From: Marvinbryantia sp.
GTDB taxonomy: Bacteria; Bacillota; Clostridia; Lachnospirales; Lachnospiraceae
DNA: 47,085 nt
Direction of reading: 5' to 3'
Assembly (NCBI GenBank): GCA_016297895.1
Contig: JAEDFS010000011.1
Location: 1 to 47,085 of the forward strand
Part shown: positions 1 to 8,742 of the stretch, piece by piece
Position numbering within the stretch: position 1 is the first letter of the stretch
How the letters are laid out: every line of letters starts with the position of its first letter
The notes under the pieces: generated by a model
The model's database searches: none
Told to the model about the DNA's origin: nothing
What the model saw: only the letters and a program-made list of their open reading frames with translations
Made by a program: the position numbers and the translations under genes

Positions 1-55
1 TGGTTGCCCACAACAGATTTTGAGTCTGCCTCGTCTGCCATTCCGACACGCCGGC
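1..55 (-). tRNA. tRNA-Leu (CAA), 5' part only
   Basis: Read on the minus strand, the segment begins with acceptor arm GCCGGCG at 55-49, followed by a D-arm. The anticodon stem GCAGA/TCTGT encloses the loop CTCAAAA, so the anticodon is CAA (plus positions 20-22). The sequence then enters what looks like a long variable arm, as expected for class II tRNA-Leu, before the window edge cuts it. The T-arm and 3' end lie outside. The identity rests on the anticodon and the class II shape. Confidence 0.85.
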
Positions 56-74
56 ATTTTTTCTGACAAAGTGT

Positions 75-103
75 ATTCTATCATAGGAAGGTGCGTTTGG
101 CAA
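75..103 (-). promoter_or_regulatory. Promoter of the tRNA-Leu gene
   Basis: On the minus strand a TTGCCA -35 box (plus 98-103) lies exactly 17 nt from a TAGAAT -10 box (plus 75-80). The -10 is preceded by TGA, giving an extended -10. It lies about 20 nt upstream of the mature tRNA 5' end, as expected for a tRNA promoter. Confidence 0.65.
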
Positions 104-116
104 GACATTTTTGACC

Positions 117-145
117 TTTTCTTTCGTTAGATTTCGTGGTATACT
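117..145 (+). promoter_or_regulatory. Probable extended -10 promoter for the zinc-finger protein/polA operon
   Basis: TATACT at 140-145 is preceded by TGG, an extended -10. The matching -35 position (117-122) is T-rich but poor. A better TTGACC at 111-116 would need a 23-nt spacer, so the extended -10 is the main evidence. The start codon is about 44 nt downstream. Confidence 0.45.
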
Positions 146-188
146 TATTAGATAAGTTGGGGACAAAACAGACGGGAAGAGGTACGGG

Positions 189-758
189 ATGGATTGCAGA
201 ACTGCGCAGCAGAAGATCATGGCATATATCCAGCGCCAGTTAAATGACCGGGAGCTGGAGGACTTTATTGAGCATATCCGGAACTGTCCGACCTGCAGCG
301 AAGAGCTGGAGGTCTATTTCACGATCTATTATGCCCTGGAAAAGCTGGATCAGGATGAGCAGGGATCTTATAACATGCAGGAACTGCTGGAAAAGGATCT
401 GGAGCAGGCCAAGAGAAAAGTACAGAAGAGGACTGTGCTGAAGTTTTACAGGAGATTATTTCTGGCTGCCTGCGCATTTGTCGTTATCGTGCTGGCCGGA
501 ACCGGCCTTCAGGCTATGGTCACCGGTTCTATTGAGAACACATTTCTGTACACCGTGTTCCATGAAGAGCAGACAGAGATACACAGGGAGACGGAAATGA
601 CGGCGGCTGCCATTTCAATGGAAAAAGAAACGGGAGAGCCGGAACCGGAGACAAATCGGAAGTTTCAGATTATTATCACCGTTCCCGAGACAGAATATAT
701 AACGGAAAAAGTAATTGATCTGACCGGCGGCACAAGTGCCGTACCATCAGGAAAGTGA
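189..758 (+). CDS. Zinc-finger (zf-HC2 type) single-pass membrane protein, anti-sigma-factor-like
   Basis: 189 aa. The N-terminus carries an H-x3-C-x2-C motif (H29, C33, C36), typical of the zinc-binding anti-sigma domain (zf-HC2). A charged linker, one hydrophobic membrane segment at about residues 90-112, and a short extracytoplasmic tail rich in E and T follow. Anti-sigma factors of this family hold an ECF sigma factor at the membrane, but no sigma gene is adjacent: a tRNA lies upstream and polA starts 10 nt downstream. The role is therefore inferred from domain form only. An SD-like GGGAAGAGG precedes the ATG. It appears cotranscribed with polA, and its partner, if any, is encoded elsewhere. 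Confidence 0.75.
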   Translation: MDCRTAQQKIMAYIQRQLNDRELEDFIEHIRNCPTCSEELEVYFTIYYALEKLDQDEQGSYNMQELLEKDLEQAKRKVQKRTVLKFYRRLFLAACAFVVIVLAGTGLQAMVTGSIENTFLYTVFHEEQTEIHRETEMTAAAISMEKETGEPEPETNRKFQIIITVPETEYITEKVIDLTGGTSAVPSGK

Positions 759-768
759 GGAGCAGCTT

Positions 769-3411
769 ATGAGAGAAAAACTGGTTTTGATAGATGGACA
801 CAGTATCCTGAACAGGGCCTACTACGGAGTGCCGGATCTTACAAATTCAGAGGGACTCCATACGAATGCGGTGTATGGGTTTTTGAATATCATGTTCAAG
901 ATCCTGGATGAGGAGAAACCTCAGTACTTTGCGGTGGCATTTGATCTGAAGGCACCGACTTTCCGCCATCAGATGTATGAGGCGTACAAGGGAACAAGAA
1001 AACCCATGCAGGAAGAGCTGAGGCAGCAGGTTCCTGTGATGAAGGAACTGTTGAGTGCCATGCAGGTTCCTCTTATGATGCTGGAAGGATATGAGGCAGA
1101 TGATCTTCTCGGGACGGTGGCAAAAAAGGCAGAGGCAGATGGCTATGAAGTTTCGGTAATCTCAGGCGACCGGGATCTGCTGCAGCTGGCTGCGGATCAT
1201 ATTATGATACGGATCCCCAAGACCAAAAAGGGAGGCACCGAGATCGAGGATTATCATACAAAAGAGGTTCTGGAACGATATCAGGTTACGCCGGAGCAGA
1301 TCATTGAATTAAAGGCTCTGATGGGGGATGCTTCGGATAACATTCCGGGGATTCCGGGAGTGGGGGAAAAAACGGCAGCAAAGATCATTGGACAGTACGG
1401 CACCATTGAAAATGCATATGCCCATGTGGAGGAGATAAAACCCAATAAAGCCAGGGAGTCTCTGCGGGATCATTATGATCTGGCAGTGCTCAGTAAAAAG
1501 CTTGCAACGATCAATACAAAGAGTCCCTTTGAACTGGATATGGAAAAGGCAAGGCTTACGGATCTTTATACGCCGGAAGCATTTGAACTGATGAAAAAGC
1601 TGGAATTTAAGAATCTGCTGTCCAGATTTCAGTGCGAAGGCCCTTCTCATGATATTCTGGAACAGTTCGTTCTGATCCGTGATCTGGGACAGGCAGAGGA
1701 GGTATTTGAACAGGCACAGAGAGCGGACAGAGTAGGATTTCGTCTGATCACGGAGAAAGAAGAACTGGTGGGACTCTCTATTGCCTGGGATGAGACGAAA
1801 ATCTGTTATTTCCCGGCAGAAGGGTTCCTTACTCCGGACTATCTGACGGATAAGCTTTTACAGATGATGAAGACGGTATCCTGTCCTGTTACCCTGTATC
1901 TGAAGGAGCAGCTTTCCTTATTGAAACCAGATGAAGCATGGAGCGGAAAAACGGAAGATGTGGGAATCGGTGCCTATCTGATCAATCCATTAAAGGGACA
2001 GTACCCTTATGAAGATATTGCGAAAGATTTTGGCAAAATCCTGCTGCCCGGACGGGGAGAGCTGCTTGGAAAGATGAGTATCAGGCAGGCAGCAGAGTCG
2101 GAACCGGAAAAGCTGATGCAGTACGGCTGCTGTCAGGCATATACTGCATGGCTTACCGCTTTGGAGATTCGGGCTCAGCTGAAAGATCTGGAAATGGAAG
2201 AATTATATACCGAAGTGGAGATGCCGCTGGTATATACCCTCTTTGATATGGAACAGGCGGGAATCCGTGTGGAAGCAGAAGCTCTGAAAAGCTATGGGGA
2301 ACAGCTTCATCTGCGGATCCGGGAATTGGAACAGGAGATCTGCCGTGATGCGGGAGAAACCTTTAACATCAATTCTCCGAAACAGCTTGGTGTGATCCTG
2401 TTTGAAAAATTAATGATTCCCGGCGGGAAAAAGACAAAAAGCGGATATTCCACAGCTGCGGATGTACTGGATAAGCTGGCACCGGAATACCCGATCGTGG
2501 CTAAGATTCTGGAATACCGTCAGATGACAAAACTGAAATCCACCTATGCGGACGCTCTGGCAGGTTTTATTTCGGAAGATGGAAGGATCCACAGTACCTT
2601 TCATCAGACCATCACTGCCACAGGAAGAATCAGCAGCACAGAACCGAATCTTCAGAATATTCCGATTCGGACGGAACTGGGAAGACAGCTTCGTAAGGTC
2701 TTTATTCCGGAAACGGGATATCTTTTTATCGATGCGGACTATTCCCAGATCGAGCTTCGGGTGCTTGCTTCCATGTCCGGAGATGAAAACCTGATCGAAG
2801 CTTATCAGAATGCCAGTGATATTCATCGAATCACCGCATCCCAGGTATTTCATATCCCCTTTGAGGAAGTGACCGATCTTCAGAGGCGAAATGCCAAGGC
2901 CGTGAATTTTGGAATCGTATACGGAATCAGTTCCTTCGGCCTCAGTCAGGATCTGAGCATTTCCAGAAAAGAGGCAGCGGAGTATATTGAACAGTATTTC
3001 AAAACTTATCCGGGTATCAAAGAATTTCTGGATCAAGCGGTGAAAAATGCGAAGGAACTGGGATATGCGGGGACCCTTCTCAAACGACGCAGACCGGTAC
3101 CGGAACTGAGATCCAGTAATTTTATGCAGCGCTCTTTCGGAGAAAGAGTGGCCATGAATTCTCCCATTCAGGGAACTGCTGCGGATATTATTAAAATAGC
3201 GATGATCCGGGTCAATGAGCGGCTGAAAAAAGAGGGTCTCAAAAGCCGTCTGATTCTTCAGGTGCACGATGAACTTCTTGTGGAAGCAGCCCTTGAAGAG
3301 GAAGAACAGGTAAAAACGATCTTAAGGGAAGAGATGACCGGGGCTGTGAAGCTTCGGGTCGGTCTGGAAATAGACATGAATACAGGAAGGAACTGGTATG
3401 AGGCACATTAA
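769..3411 (+). CDS. polA: DNA polymerase I
   Basis: 880 aa from the ATG at 769, which has GTGAGGAG 6 nt upstream; an in-frame ATG at 736 inside the previous gene lacks an SD. The enzyme fills gaps and removes RNA primers. Domains in order: 5'-3' exonuclease/flap domain (about 1-290), a 3'-5' exonuclease-like domain (about 300-470) and a family A polymerase domain (about 490-880). Polymerase motif A has D655-ADYSQIE, motif B has RRNAK with K710, and motif C has H833-D834-E835. The exonuclease-like domain shows GFRLITE where proofreading enzymes have the metal-binding DxE, so proofreading is probably lost, as in Bacillus and Taq enzymes. It overlaps coaE by 14 nt. Confidence 0.97.
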   Translation: MREKLVLIDGHSILNRAYYGVPDLTNSEGLHTNAVYGFLNIMFKILDEEKPQYFAVAFDLKAPTFRHQMYEAYKGTRKPMQEELRQQVPVMKELLSAMQVPLMMLEGYEADDLLGTVAKKAEADGYEVSVISGDRDLLQLAADHIMIRIPKTKKGGTEIEDYHTKEVLERYQVTPEQIIELKALMGDASDNIPGIPGVGEKTAAKIIGQYGTIENAYAHVEEIKPNKARESLRDHYDLAVLSKKLATINTKSPFELDMEKARLTDLYTPEAFELMKKLEFKNLLSRFQCEGPSHDILEQFVLIRDLGQAEEVFEQAQRADRVGFRLITEKEELVGLSIAWDETKICYFPAEGFLTPDYLTDKLLQMMKTVSCPVTLYLKEQLSLLKPDEAWSGKTEDVGIGAYLINPLKGQYPYEDIAKDFGKILLPGRGELLGKMSIRQAAESEPEKLMQYGCCQAYTAWLTALEIRAQLKDLEMEELYTEVEMPLVYTLFDMEQAGIRVEAEALKSYGEQLHLRIRELEQEICRDAGETFNINSPKQLGVILFEKLMIPGGKKTKSGYSTAADVLDKLAPEYPIVAKILEYRQMTKLKSTYADALAGFISEDGRIHSTFHQTITATGRISSTEPNLQNIPIRTELGRQLRKVFIPETGYLFIDADYSQIELRVLASMSGDENLIEAYQNASDIHRITASQVFHIPFEEVTDLQRRNAKAVNFGIVYGISSFGLSQDLSISRKEAAEYIEQYFKTYPGIKEFLDQAVKNAKELGYAGTLLKRRRPVPELRSSNFMQRSFGERVAMNSPIQGTAADIIKIAMIRVNERLKKEGLKSRLILQVHDELLVEAALEEEEQVKTILREEMTGAVKLRVGLEIDMNTGRNWYEAH

Positions 3412-4012
3412 AGTATTGGGAATCACAGGGGGAGTGGGGGCCGGAAAAAGTACCGTGCTTGCTTATCTGGAAAAGAGATACGGAGCAAAAGTGATCCAGC
3501 TGGACCAGGTGGCTCATGAACTGATGGAGCCCGGAGAATCCGGTTATGCTCCGATCCTGGACGCTTTCGGGGAAGATCTGCTGGAGAAAGATGGAAGGAT
3601 CAGTCGTTACGCACTATATCAGAAAACCTTTGGAGATCGGAAAAAAGTAGAGAAGCTGAATGCCATCGTCCATCCATTGGTAAAGCTGCGGGTAAAAGAA
3701 CTTCTGGAAGAAGAGAAGGCGCATGGAAAAGCTCCCTTCGCAGTATTGGAGGCAGCACTCCTTTTAGAAGATCATTATGAGGAGATCTGTGATCAGATCT
3801 GGTTTATCTATGTGGATCGGGAAGTAAGGGTGAAAAGACTGACAGCATCCAGGGGGTATACAGAAGAAAAGACAGAAGAGATCCTGAAAAATCAGAAGAA
3901 AGATGAAGAATTTCGCAATTTATGTCAATTTATGGTTGACAACAGCAGTGATATCCTTGAAAATACATACGGACAAATAGACAGAGGTTTGAAAGAAAAT
4001 GGATTTTTGTAG
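3398..4012 (+). CDS. coaE: Dephospho-CoA kinase
   Basis: 204 aa, the usual length for CoaE. It catalyses the last step of coenzyme A synthesis: ATP-dependent phosphorylation of the 3'-hydroxyl of dephospho-CoA in the cytoplasm. The N-terminus holds the P-loop G11-GVGAGKST-19, and the LDQVAHEL segment near residue 36 matches the conserved CoaE substrate region. The ATG lies within the end of polA and the stop overlaps the next gene by 14 nt, so polA, coaE and the metallo-hydrolase are translationally coupled. CoA supply fits a genome that makes acetyl-CoA by the CODH/ACS route. Confidence 0.95.
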   Translation: MRHIKVLGITGGVGAGKSTVLAYLEKRYGAKVIQLDQVAHELMEPGESGYAPILDAFGEDLLEKDGRISRYALYQKTFGDRKKVEKLNAIVHPLVKLRVKELLEEEKAHGKAPFAVLEAALLLEDHYEEICDQIWFIYVDREVRVKRLTASRGYTEEKTEEILKNQKKDEEFRNLCQFMVDNSSDILENTYGQIDRGLKENGFL

Positions 4013-4796
4013 TATCGCAAGCGGAAGCAGCGGAAATTGCATTTATACGGGAACGGATCATGCCGGGATCCTGATCGATGCGGGAATCAGTGCAAGGCAG
4101 GTTGAAAAGGGACTGAACAGTATCGGAAGAACTGCAAAGGAACTGAGCGGAGTATTGCTTACCCATGAGCATTCTGATCACATCAGGGGAATCGGAGTAC
4201 TTGCCAGAAAGTTCGGACTTCCGATCTATGGAACTTCCGGGACGTTACGAGCGGTCAGAAACTGTTCCGGCCTTGGAGCCATTGATGAGGGCCTGTTTCA
4301 TGAAGTTGCTGCAGATGAAAGTTTTTCCATAGGGGACATGGAGCTCCTTCCTTTCCACACATCTCATGATGCGGCGGATCCGGTAGCTTACCGGGTGAAT
4401 GCCGGCAATACGTCGGCGGCAGTCGTGACGGATCTTGGAATCTATACGGATTATATCGTGGATCATTTAAAGAATCTGGATGTGATCCTTCTGGAAGCAA
4501 ACCATGATATCCGTATGCTTCAGGTGGGATCCTATCCCTATTATCTGAAACAGAGGATCCTGGGAAACAGAGGCCATCTTTCCAATGAAAATGCAGGACG
4601 TCTTCTTTGCCGGATCCTGCATGACAATCTGAAAAAGATCTATCTGGGACATCTGAGCAGAGAGAATAATTATGAGGCACTGGCTTATGAGACGGTCTGT
4701 TCCGAAGTGACTCTGGGAGACAATCCCTATCAGGCAAAAGATTTTATGATCGAGGTAGCAAGGCGTGACTGCGTGTCAGAGCCGGTACATATCTGA
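3999..4796 (+). CDS. WalJ/YycJ-like metallo-beta-lactamase-fold hydrolase
   Basis: 265 aa. The metal-binding signature THEHSDH lies at residues 55-61, and the DFCSIASGSSGN opening is typical of the YycJ/WalJ group of MBL-fold proteins. In Bacillus-type bacteria this family is tied to the WalRK cell-wall system and a proposed dsDNA 5'-exonuclease role. There is no two-component system here; the gene instead follows polA and coaE. That makes a DNA-processing role plausible but unproven. The ATG lies inside the coaE 3' end. Confidence 0.88.
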   Translation: MDFCSIASGSSGNCIYTGTDHAGILIDAGISARQVEKGLNSIGRTAKELSGVLLTHEHSDHIRGIGVLARKFGLPIYGTSGTLRAVRNCSGLGAIDEGLFHEVAADESFSIGDMELLPFHTSHDAADPVAYRVNAGNTSAAVVTDLGIYTDYIVDHLKNLDVILLEANHDIRMLQVGSYPYYLKQRILGNRGHLSNENAGRLLCRILHDNLKKIYLGHLSRENNYEALAYETVCSEVTLGDNPYQAKDFMIEVARRDCVSEPVHI

Positions 4797-4809
4797 AAGG
4801 AGAAAAACA

Positions 4810-5082
4810 ATGAAGAAGACAATTATTACAGTAGTAGGAAAAGATACAGTGGGGATCATTGCAAAGGTGTGTACCTATCTGGCAGAGAACAATGTAAATA
4901 TTCTGGATATTTCCCAGACCATCGTAGATGGATATTTCAACATGATGATGGTAACCGATGCTACGAAGGCATCCAAGGAATTCAGTGTACTGTCTTCTGA
5001 GCTGAAGGCACTGGGCGAAGTGATCGGAGTGGTCATTCAGTGCCAGCATGAAGATATTTTCAATATGATGCACAGAATCTAA
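4810..5082 (+). CDS. ACT domain-containing protein (UPF0237 family)
   Basis: 90 aa starting at the ATG at 4810, preceded by AAAGGAG; a frame opening at 4765 would overlap the upstream gene and has no SD. The protein is a single ACT fold beginning KKTIITVVGKDTVGI, like the glycine cleavage repressor-like small ACT proteins. ACT domains bind small ligands, usually amino acids, at dimer interfaces. It sits 13 nt after the metallo-hydrolase gene and 20 nt before the PFL-family gene. The ACT-UPF0210 gene pair is widely conserved in Firmicutes. The ligand is unknown. Confidence 0.9.
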   Translation: MKKTIITVVGKDTVGIIAKVCTYLAENNVNILDISQTIVDGYFNMMMVTDATKASKEFSVLSSELKALGEVIGVVIQCQHEDIFNMMHRI

Positions 5083-5102
5083 GCCGGGAAAGGGAAAATG
5101 AG

Positions 5103-6467
5103 ATGATCAATATATTTGAAGTAAACGAGACAAATAAGATGATTTCCCAGGAAAATCTGGATGTACGTACGATCACGCTGGGAATCAGCCTGCTGGACTG
5201 CATTGACAGTGATCTTGGGGAGGTCAACCGGAAGGTGTACGAAAAGATCGTCACCCTTGCCGGAAATCTGGTAGAGACGGGAAAAGCCATTGAAAATGAA
5301 TTCGGAATTCCCATTGTAAATAAACGTATTTCCGTGACTCCCATCGCAATGGTCGGCGCAAGTGCATGCAAATCTCCTAAAGATTATGTGACTCTGGCAA
5401 AAACACTGGACCGTGCGGCAAAGGAAGTGGGTGTCAACTTTATCGGCGGATACTCTGCTCTGGTGAACAAGGGGATGACCACAGGAGACGAAAACCTGAT
5501 TCGTTCCATTCCGGAGGCTCTGTCCTGTACGGAGAGAGTGTGCAGTTCCGTGAATGTGGGATCTACAAAATGCGGAATCAATATGGATGCTGTCCGTCTT
5601 CTGGGAGATGTGATCCTTGAGACCGCAGAAAAGACAAAAGAAGAGGATTCCCTGGGATGTGCAAAACTGGTGGTATTCTGTAACGCACCGGATGATAATC
5701 CCTTTATGGCAGGAGCATTCCATGGAGTGACGGAAGCAGATGCCATTATCAATGTGGGAGTAAGCGGCCCGGGAGTGGTAAAACGTGCCCTGGAAAAGGT
5801 TCGCGGTAAAAATTTCGAGGAGCTTTGTGAGACGATCAAGAAGACTGCCTTTAAGGTTACCCGTGTGGGACAGCTTGTGGCACAGGAGGCTTCCAGAATG
5901 ATGAATATACCTTTTGGAATCGTGGATCTGTCTCTGGCACCGACTCCGGCCATCGGAGACAGTGTGGCGGATATTCTCTGTGAGATCGGTCTGGAATACG
6001 CTGGTGCTCCGGGAACTACGGCGGCCCTTGCGTTGTTAAATGATCAGGTAAAAAAAGGCGGAGTGATGGCATCCTCCTATGTGGGTGGTTTGAGCGGAGC
6101 ATTTATTCCGGTCAGTGAGGATCAGGGAATGATCGATGCGGTAAAAGCGAATGCTTTGACTCTGGAAAAGCTGGAGGCCATGACCTGTGTCTGCTCTGTG
6201 GGACTGGATATGATCGCCATTCCGGGAGATACTCCGGCGACTACTATTTCCGGTATCATTGCAGATGAAATGGCGATCGGTATGGTAAATCAGAAAACAA
6301 CAGCCGTGCGTCTGATTCCGGTGATCGGAAAAGGTGTAGGTGAAATGGTGGAATTTGGAGGACTTTTGGGATATGCGCCGATCATGCCGGTGAATCCGTT
6401 CTCCTGTGACGCCTTTGTGAACCGGGGCGGAAGAATTCCGGCACCGATCCACAGCTTTAAGAATTAA
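5103..6467 (+). CDS. PFL family protein (UPF0210/DUF711)
   Basis: 454 aa, full length for UPF0210. The family resembles part of the pyruvate formate-lyase fold but lacks a demonstrated activity. The sequence is Gly/Ala rich, with conserved stretches such as DLSLAPTPAIGDSVA (about residues 279-293) and CSVGLDMIAIPGDT. No glycyl-radical motif is present at the C-terminus, so PFL activity should not be assumed. It is linked to the small ACT gene just upstream, suggesting a shared function in which ACT may act as a regulatory subunit (inference). It ends 3 nt from the convergent tmcAL gene. Confidence 0.88.
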   Translation: MINIFEVNETNKMISQENLDVRTITLGISLLDCIDSDLGEVNRKVYEKIVTLAGNLVETGKAIENEFGIPIVNKRISVTPIAMVGASACKSPKDYVTLAKTLDRAAKEVGVNFIGGYSALVNKGMTTGDENLIRSIPEALSCTERVCSSVNVGSTKCGINMDAVRLLGDVILETAEKTKEEDSLGCAKLVVFCNAPDDNPFMAGAFHGVTEADAIINVGVSGPGVVKRALEKVRGKNFEELCETIKKTAFKVTRVGQLVAQEASRMMNIPFGIVDLSLAPTPAIGDSVADILCEIGLEYAGAPGTTAALALLNDQVKKGGVMASSYVGGLSGAFIPVSEDQGMIDAVKANALTLEKLEAMTCVCSVGLDMIAIPGDTPATTISGIIADEMAIGMVNQKTTAVRLIPVIGKGVGEMVEFGGLLGYAPIMPVNPFSCDAFVNRGGRIPAPIHSFKN

Positions 6468-6470
6468 AGG

Positions 6471-7748
6471 TTACATCAGAATCATCTTCTGACGGTAATC
6501 ATCCGGGATCTGAGTTCCGTATCTGGCAGTGACGAGGCTGTTGTAGATCCGGGAGGCAAGAATGTCCCGCTTAAACATGGCAAGGGACAGGGTGCGTGTT
6601 TTCTCGTCAGAAGAATAAAAGGAATGTAAGATGTCGGGGGCATCTGCCGGTCTGAGAATCAGTGGCAGATGTCCTTTTTCTGTGATCTCTTTCAGGAGAG
6701 GAGCAGCTTCTTTTCGAAAACCAAGAACTTTTGCGTAGGGACAGGATCTGTCCCGGGGAATCTCGGAGGACGGAAGGTCCAGAAGAATATGAAGCAGAGC
6801 TCTTCTTACCGTGAGGCTGGTCATATTTCTGGTCTTCACCAGTTCCGCAAAGGAATCAAAGTTCACAAAAGAGGAACGAAGGCGGAAGATGCGCCTTGCA
6901 AGATCCGGCGGTATGTCAAAGCAGCAGGAAAACTCTTCCCAGGAAGAGGCCGTCAGAAGACGGTAATGAAGTATGGCGGAAAGATCATCCGGCAGAATGG
7001 GAAATGTATGATTCCAGGCTTCACGAAGCAGGGAGAGGGAGCTCTCCGGTATCATTTTGGCAGCGGTATCCGGGAAAAGGACAAAATTTCCGGTATCCTG
7101 CACGGATTCCGTCAAGACAGAGCGAAGAGCAGTGGCAGAACAGAAAGTTCCGGAAAGTCCTTTTTCATGGTAACCGGAGCCTAAGCGGCGTATGGTCACC
7201 GGAGAAATGCTGCTTTTCTGTTGAAGCATTGCCTTCATGTATTCCACTCCAAGGGTATTATTTGGCTCGGAGAGCACAGAGGCGGCCGATGCATGACCGC
7301 ACCGGATCAGTGCCTTTGATCTGGCAAGAGGAAAAGAATTTCCGGCTTTTAAAAACTGTCGGAGCGCTTCCTGATAGGGAGCCGGTTCTTCTTTCAAAAT
7401 CATAGCGGCATCCATAAGAACAGGCAGATCGGAAGACTCACTGCCAAAGCAGAGATGATCCACACAGCCAAGACCGCTTAGAAGGGAAATGCTTCCGCCG
7501 GCAAAAAATTCTGCGCTTCCGGAAGAATAGCAGACAGGAAGCTCAAGAACCAGATCTGCCCCTTCTGACAGTGCGGTTCCGGTGCGTGCATATTTATGGA
7601 TGATGGCAGGTTCCCCCCGCTGAACAAAATTGCCGCTCATCACGACGATCAGATAGTCGGCGTCGGTAAGCCGTCTGGCTTCTTTCAGATGGTAGGCGTG
7701 TCCGTTGTGGAAGGGATTATATTCTGCAATGATTCCTGTGACATTCAT
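6471..7748 (-). CDS. tmcAL: tRNA(Met) cytidine acetate ligase (TmcAL/YlbM)
   Basis: 425 aa. It opens with GIIAEYNPFHNGHAYHL, the nucleotidyltransferase HxGH-type motif (H14-NGH17) that binds ATP. TmcAL makes N4-acetylcytidine at the wobble base of elongator tRNA-Met by activating free acetate with ATP, unlike acetyl-CoA-dependent TmcA. The gene lies downstream of a DUF554 gene on the minus strand (53-nt gap), directly beside pta-ackA, which make acetate. AAAGGAG precedes the start. Assignment is by motif and length. Confidence 0.9.
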   Translation of the reverse strand: MNVTGIIAEYNPFHNGHAYHLKEARRLTDADYLIVVMSGNFVQRGEPAIIHKYARTGTALSEGADLVLELPVCYSSGSAEFFAGGSISLLSGLGCVDHLCFGSESSDLPVLMDAAMILKEEPAPYQEALRQFLKAGNSFPLARSKALIRCGHASAASVLSEPNNTLGVEYMKAMLQQKSSISPVTIRRLGSGYHEKGLSGTFCSATALRSVLTESVQDTGNFVLFPDTAAKMIPESSLSLLREAWNHTFPILPDDLSAILHYRLLTASSWEEFSCCFDIPPDLARRIFRLRSSFVNFDSFAELVKTRNMTSLTVRRALLHILLDLPSSEIPRDRSCPYAKVLGFRKEAAPLLKEITEKGHLPLILRPADAPDILHSFYSSDEKTRTLSLAMFKRDILASRIYNSLVTARYGTQIPDDYRQKMILM

Positions 7749-7801
7749 AAGAGACTCCTTTTTATGGTAAGGATCCGGGAGCGGTTACATAACGGTCTGA
7801 A

Positions 7802-8521
7802 TCAGAAAAGTTCAAGGATCAGATGCCAGATCACAGGGATCAGCATGGCCGGCAGCATATTGGCAAGCTTGATTCCTTTGTTGAAGATCAGATTGATTCC
7901 CACGCCTGTGATCAGAACAGAACCGATAAAGGACAGATCGGCGATCAGAGCACCTGACAGATAGGGTGCGATAAACCGGGCCAGAAGAGTGATGGCACCC
8001 TGATAGATCACGAGGGGAACGGCAGCGAAGGCAGCTCCGATCCCCATAGTGGAAGCAAAGATCAGGGTGATCACAAAATCCAGCGCAGCTTTGGCTGTCA
8101 GCATGGAGAAATCACCGGACAGGCCGTCCTGAAGGGAGCCGACGATCGCCATGGCTCCGATGCAGATCACCAGGGTGTTTGCCATAAAGCTTTCTACAAA
8201 ACGACCCTCTCCCGAGGCACGGACAGCCTGACGGATCCGTTCTCCAAGATGTTCCAGATGAACCTCGATCTGGAAAAACTCTCCCGCCAGAGTGCCGAGG
8301 ATCATGGAAAAGATCATCAGCATGGTACCGGAGGTCTGAAGGCTTCCGTCTGATCCGGTTTTCAGCATCTGGGCCAGTGTGCCGCTGATACCGATATAGA
8401 GCGTACAAAGTCCAAGAGCATGCATCAGAGTGGCTTCATATTTTTTGATGGCTGAGCCGTTGATAAAATTCCCAAGAATACCGCCGATGATGACGGCGGA
8501 TGCATTGATCAGTGTTCCCAT
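7802..8521 (-). CDS. DUF554 family integral membrane protein (YqgA/YdfK-like)
   Basis: 239 aa with about six or seven hydrophobic segments. The opening GTLINASAVIIGGILGN is characteristic of DUF554, as is the Gly/Ala-rich repeated pattern of helices. The family is thought to be transport related, but no substrate is established. It has its own promoter (8590-8618) and a GC-rich hairpin in the leader, and AAAGGAG lies upstream of the ATG. It probably forms a two-gene unit with tmcAL and is divergent from pta. Confidence 0.88.
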   Translation of the reverse strand: MGTLINASAVIIGGILGNFINGSAIKKYEATLMHALGLCTLYIGISGTLAQMLKTGSDGSLQTSGTMLMIFSMILGTLAGEFFQIEVHLEHLGERIRQAVRASGEGRFVESFMANTLVICIGAMAIVGSLQDGLSGDFSMLTAKAALDFVITLIFASTMGIGAAFAAVPLVIYQGAITLLARFIAPYLSGALIADLSFIGSVLITGVGINLIFNKGIKLANMLPAMLIPVIWHLILELF

Positions 8522-8543
8522 AGTATGTCAAATCTCCTTTGAT

Positions 8544-8565
8544 ACCCCGCCCATTGCAGCGGGGT
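8544..8565 (-). promoter_or_regulatory. GC-rich hairpin in the DUF554 leader
   Basis: ACCCCGC (8544-8550) and GCGGGGT (8559-8565) form a perfect 7-bp stem around an 8-nt loop. It lies between the DUF554 promoter and its SD sequence. On the minus strand it is not followed by a T-run, so it is not a simple terminator. It could affect translation or mRNA stability. Confidence 0.4.
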
Positions 8566-8589
8566 CTTTGATTCTATGTAAGCGTACCC

Positions 8590-8618
8590 AGTTTATCATT
8601 GATTTTTCCTTATTTCAA
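8590..8618 (-). promoter_or_regulatory. Promoter for DUF554-tmcAL
   Basis: On the minus strand TTGAAA (plus 8613-8618) and TAAACT (plus 8590-8595) are separated by 17 nt. TGA before the -10 makes it an extended -10. It fires away from the pta promoter. Confidence 0.65.
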
Positions 8619-8672
8619 TAGAGGAATTTCCAGATATTATGGAAAAAAATACAATGTGAATGCGGTTTCCGG

Positions 8673-8701
8673 TTGAAAATTCGGATACAAAAGTTTATAA
8701 T
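8673..8701 (+). promoter_or_regulatory. Promoter for pta-ackA
   Basis: TTGAAA (8673-8678) and TATAAT (8696-8701) are separated by 17 nt, a near-consensus housekeeping promoter. It lies about 40 nt upstream of the pta start codon. Confidence 0.8.
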
Positions 8702-8742
8702 CGGAATTATAGTAGAAAACTAACGAAAGGAGTCAAAGAATC

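Noticed and set aside
5103..6467. Pyruvate formate-lyase activity for the PFL-family protein
   Set aside because: The protein is UPF0210 length and lacks a glycyl-radical motif; the family name reflects a fold similarity only.
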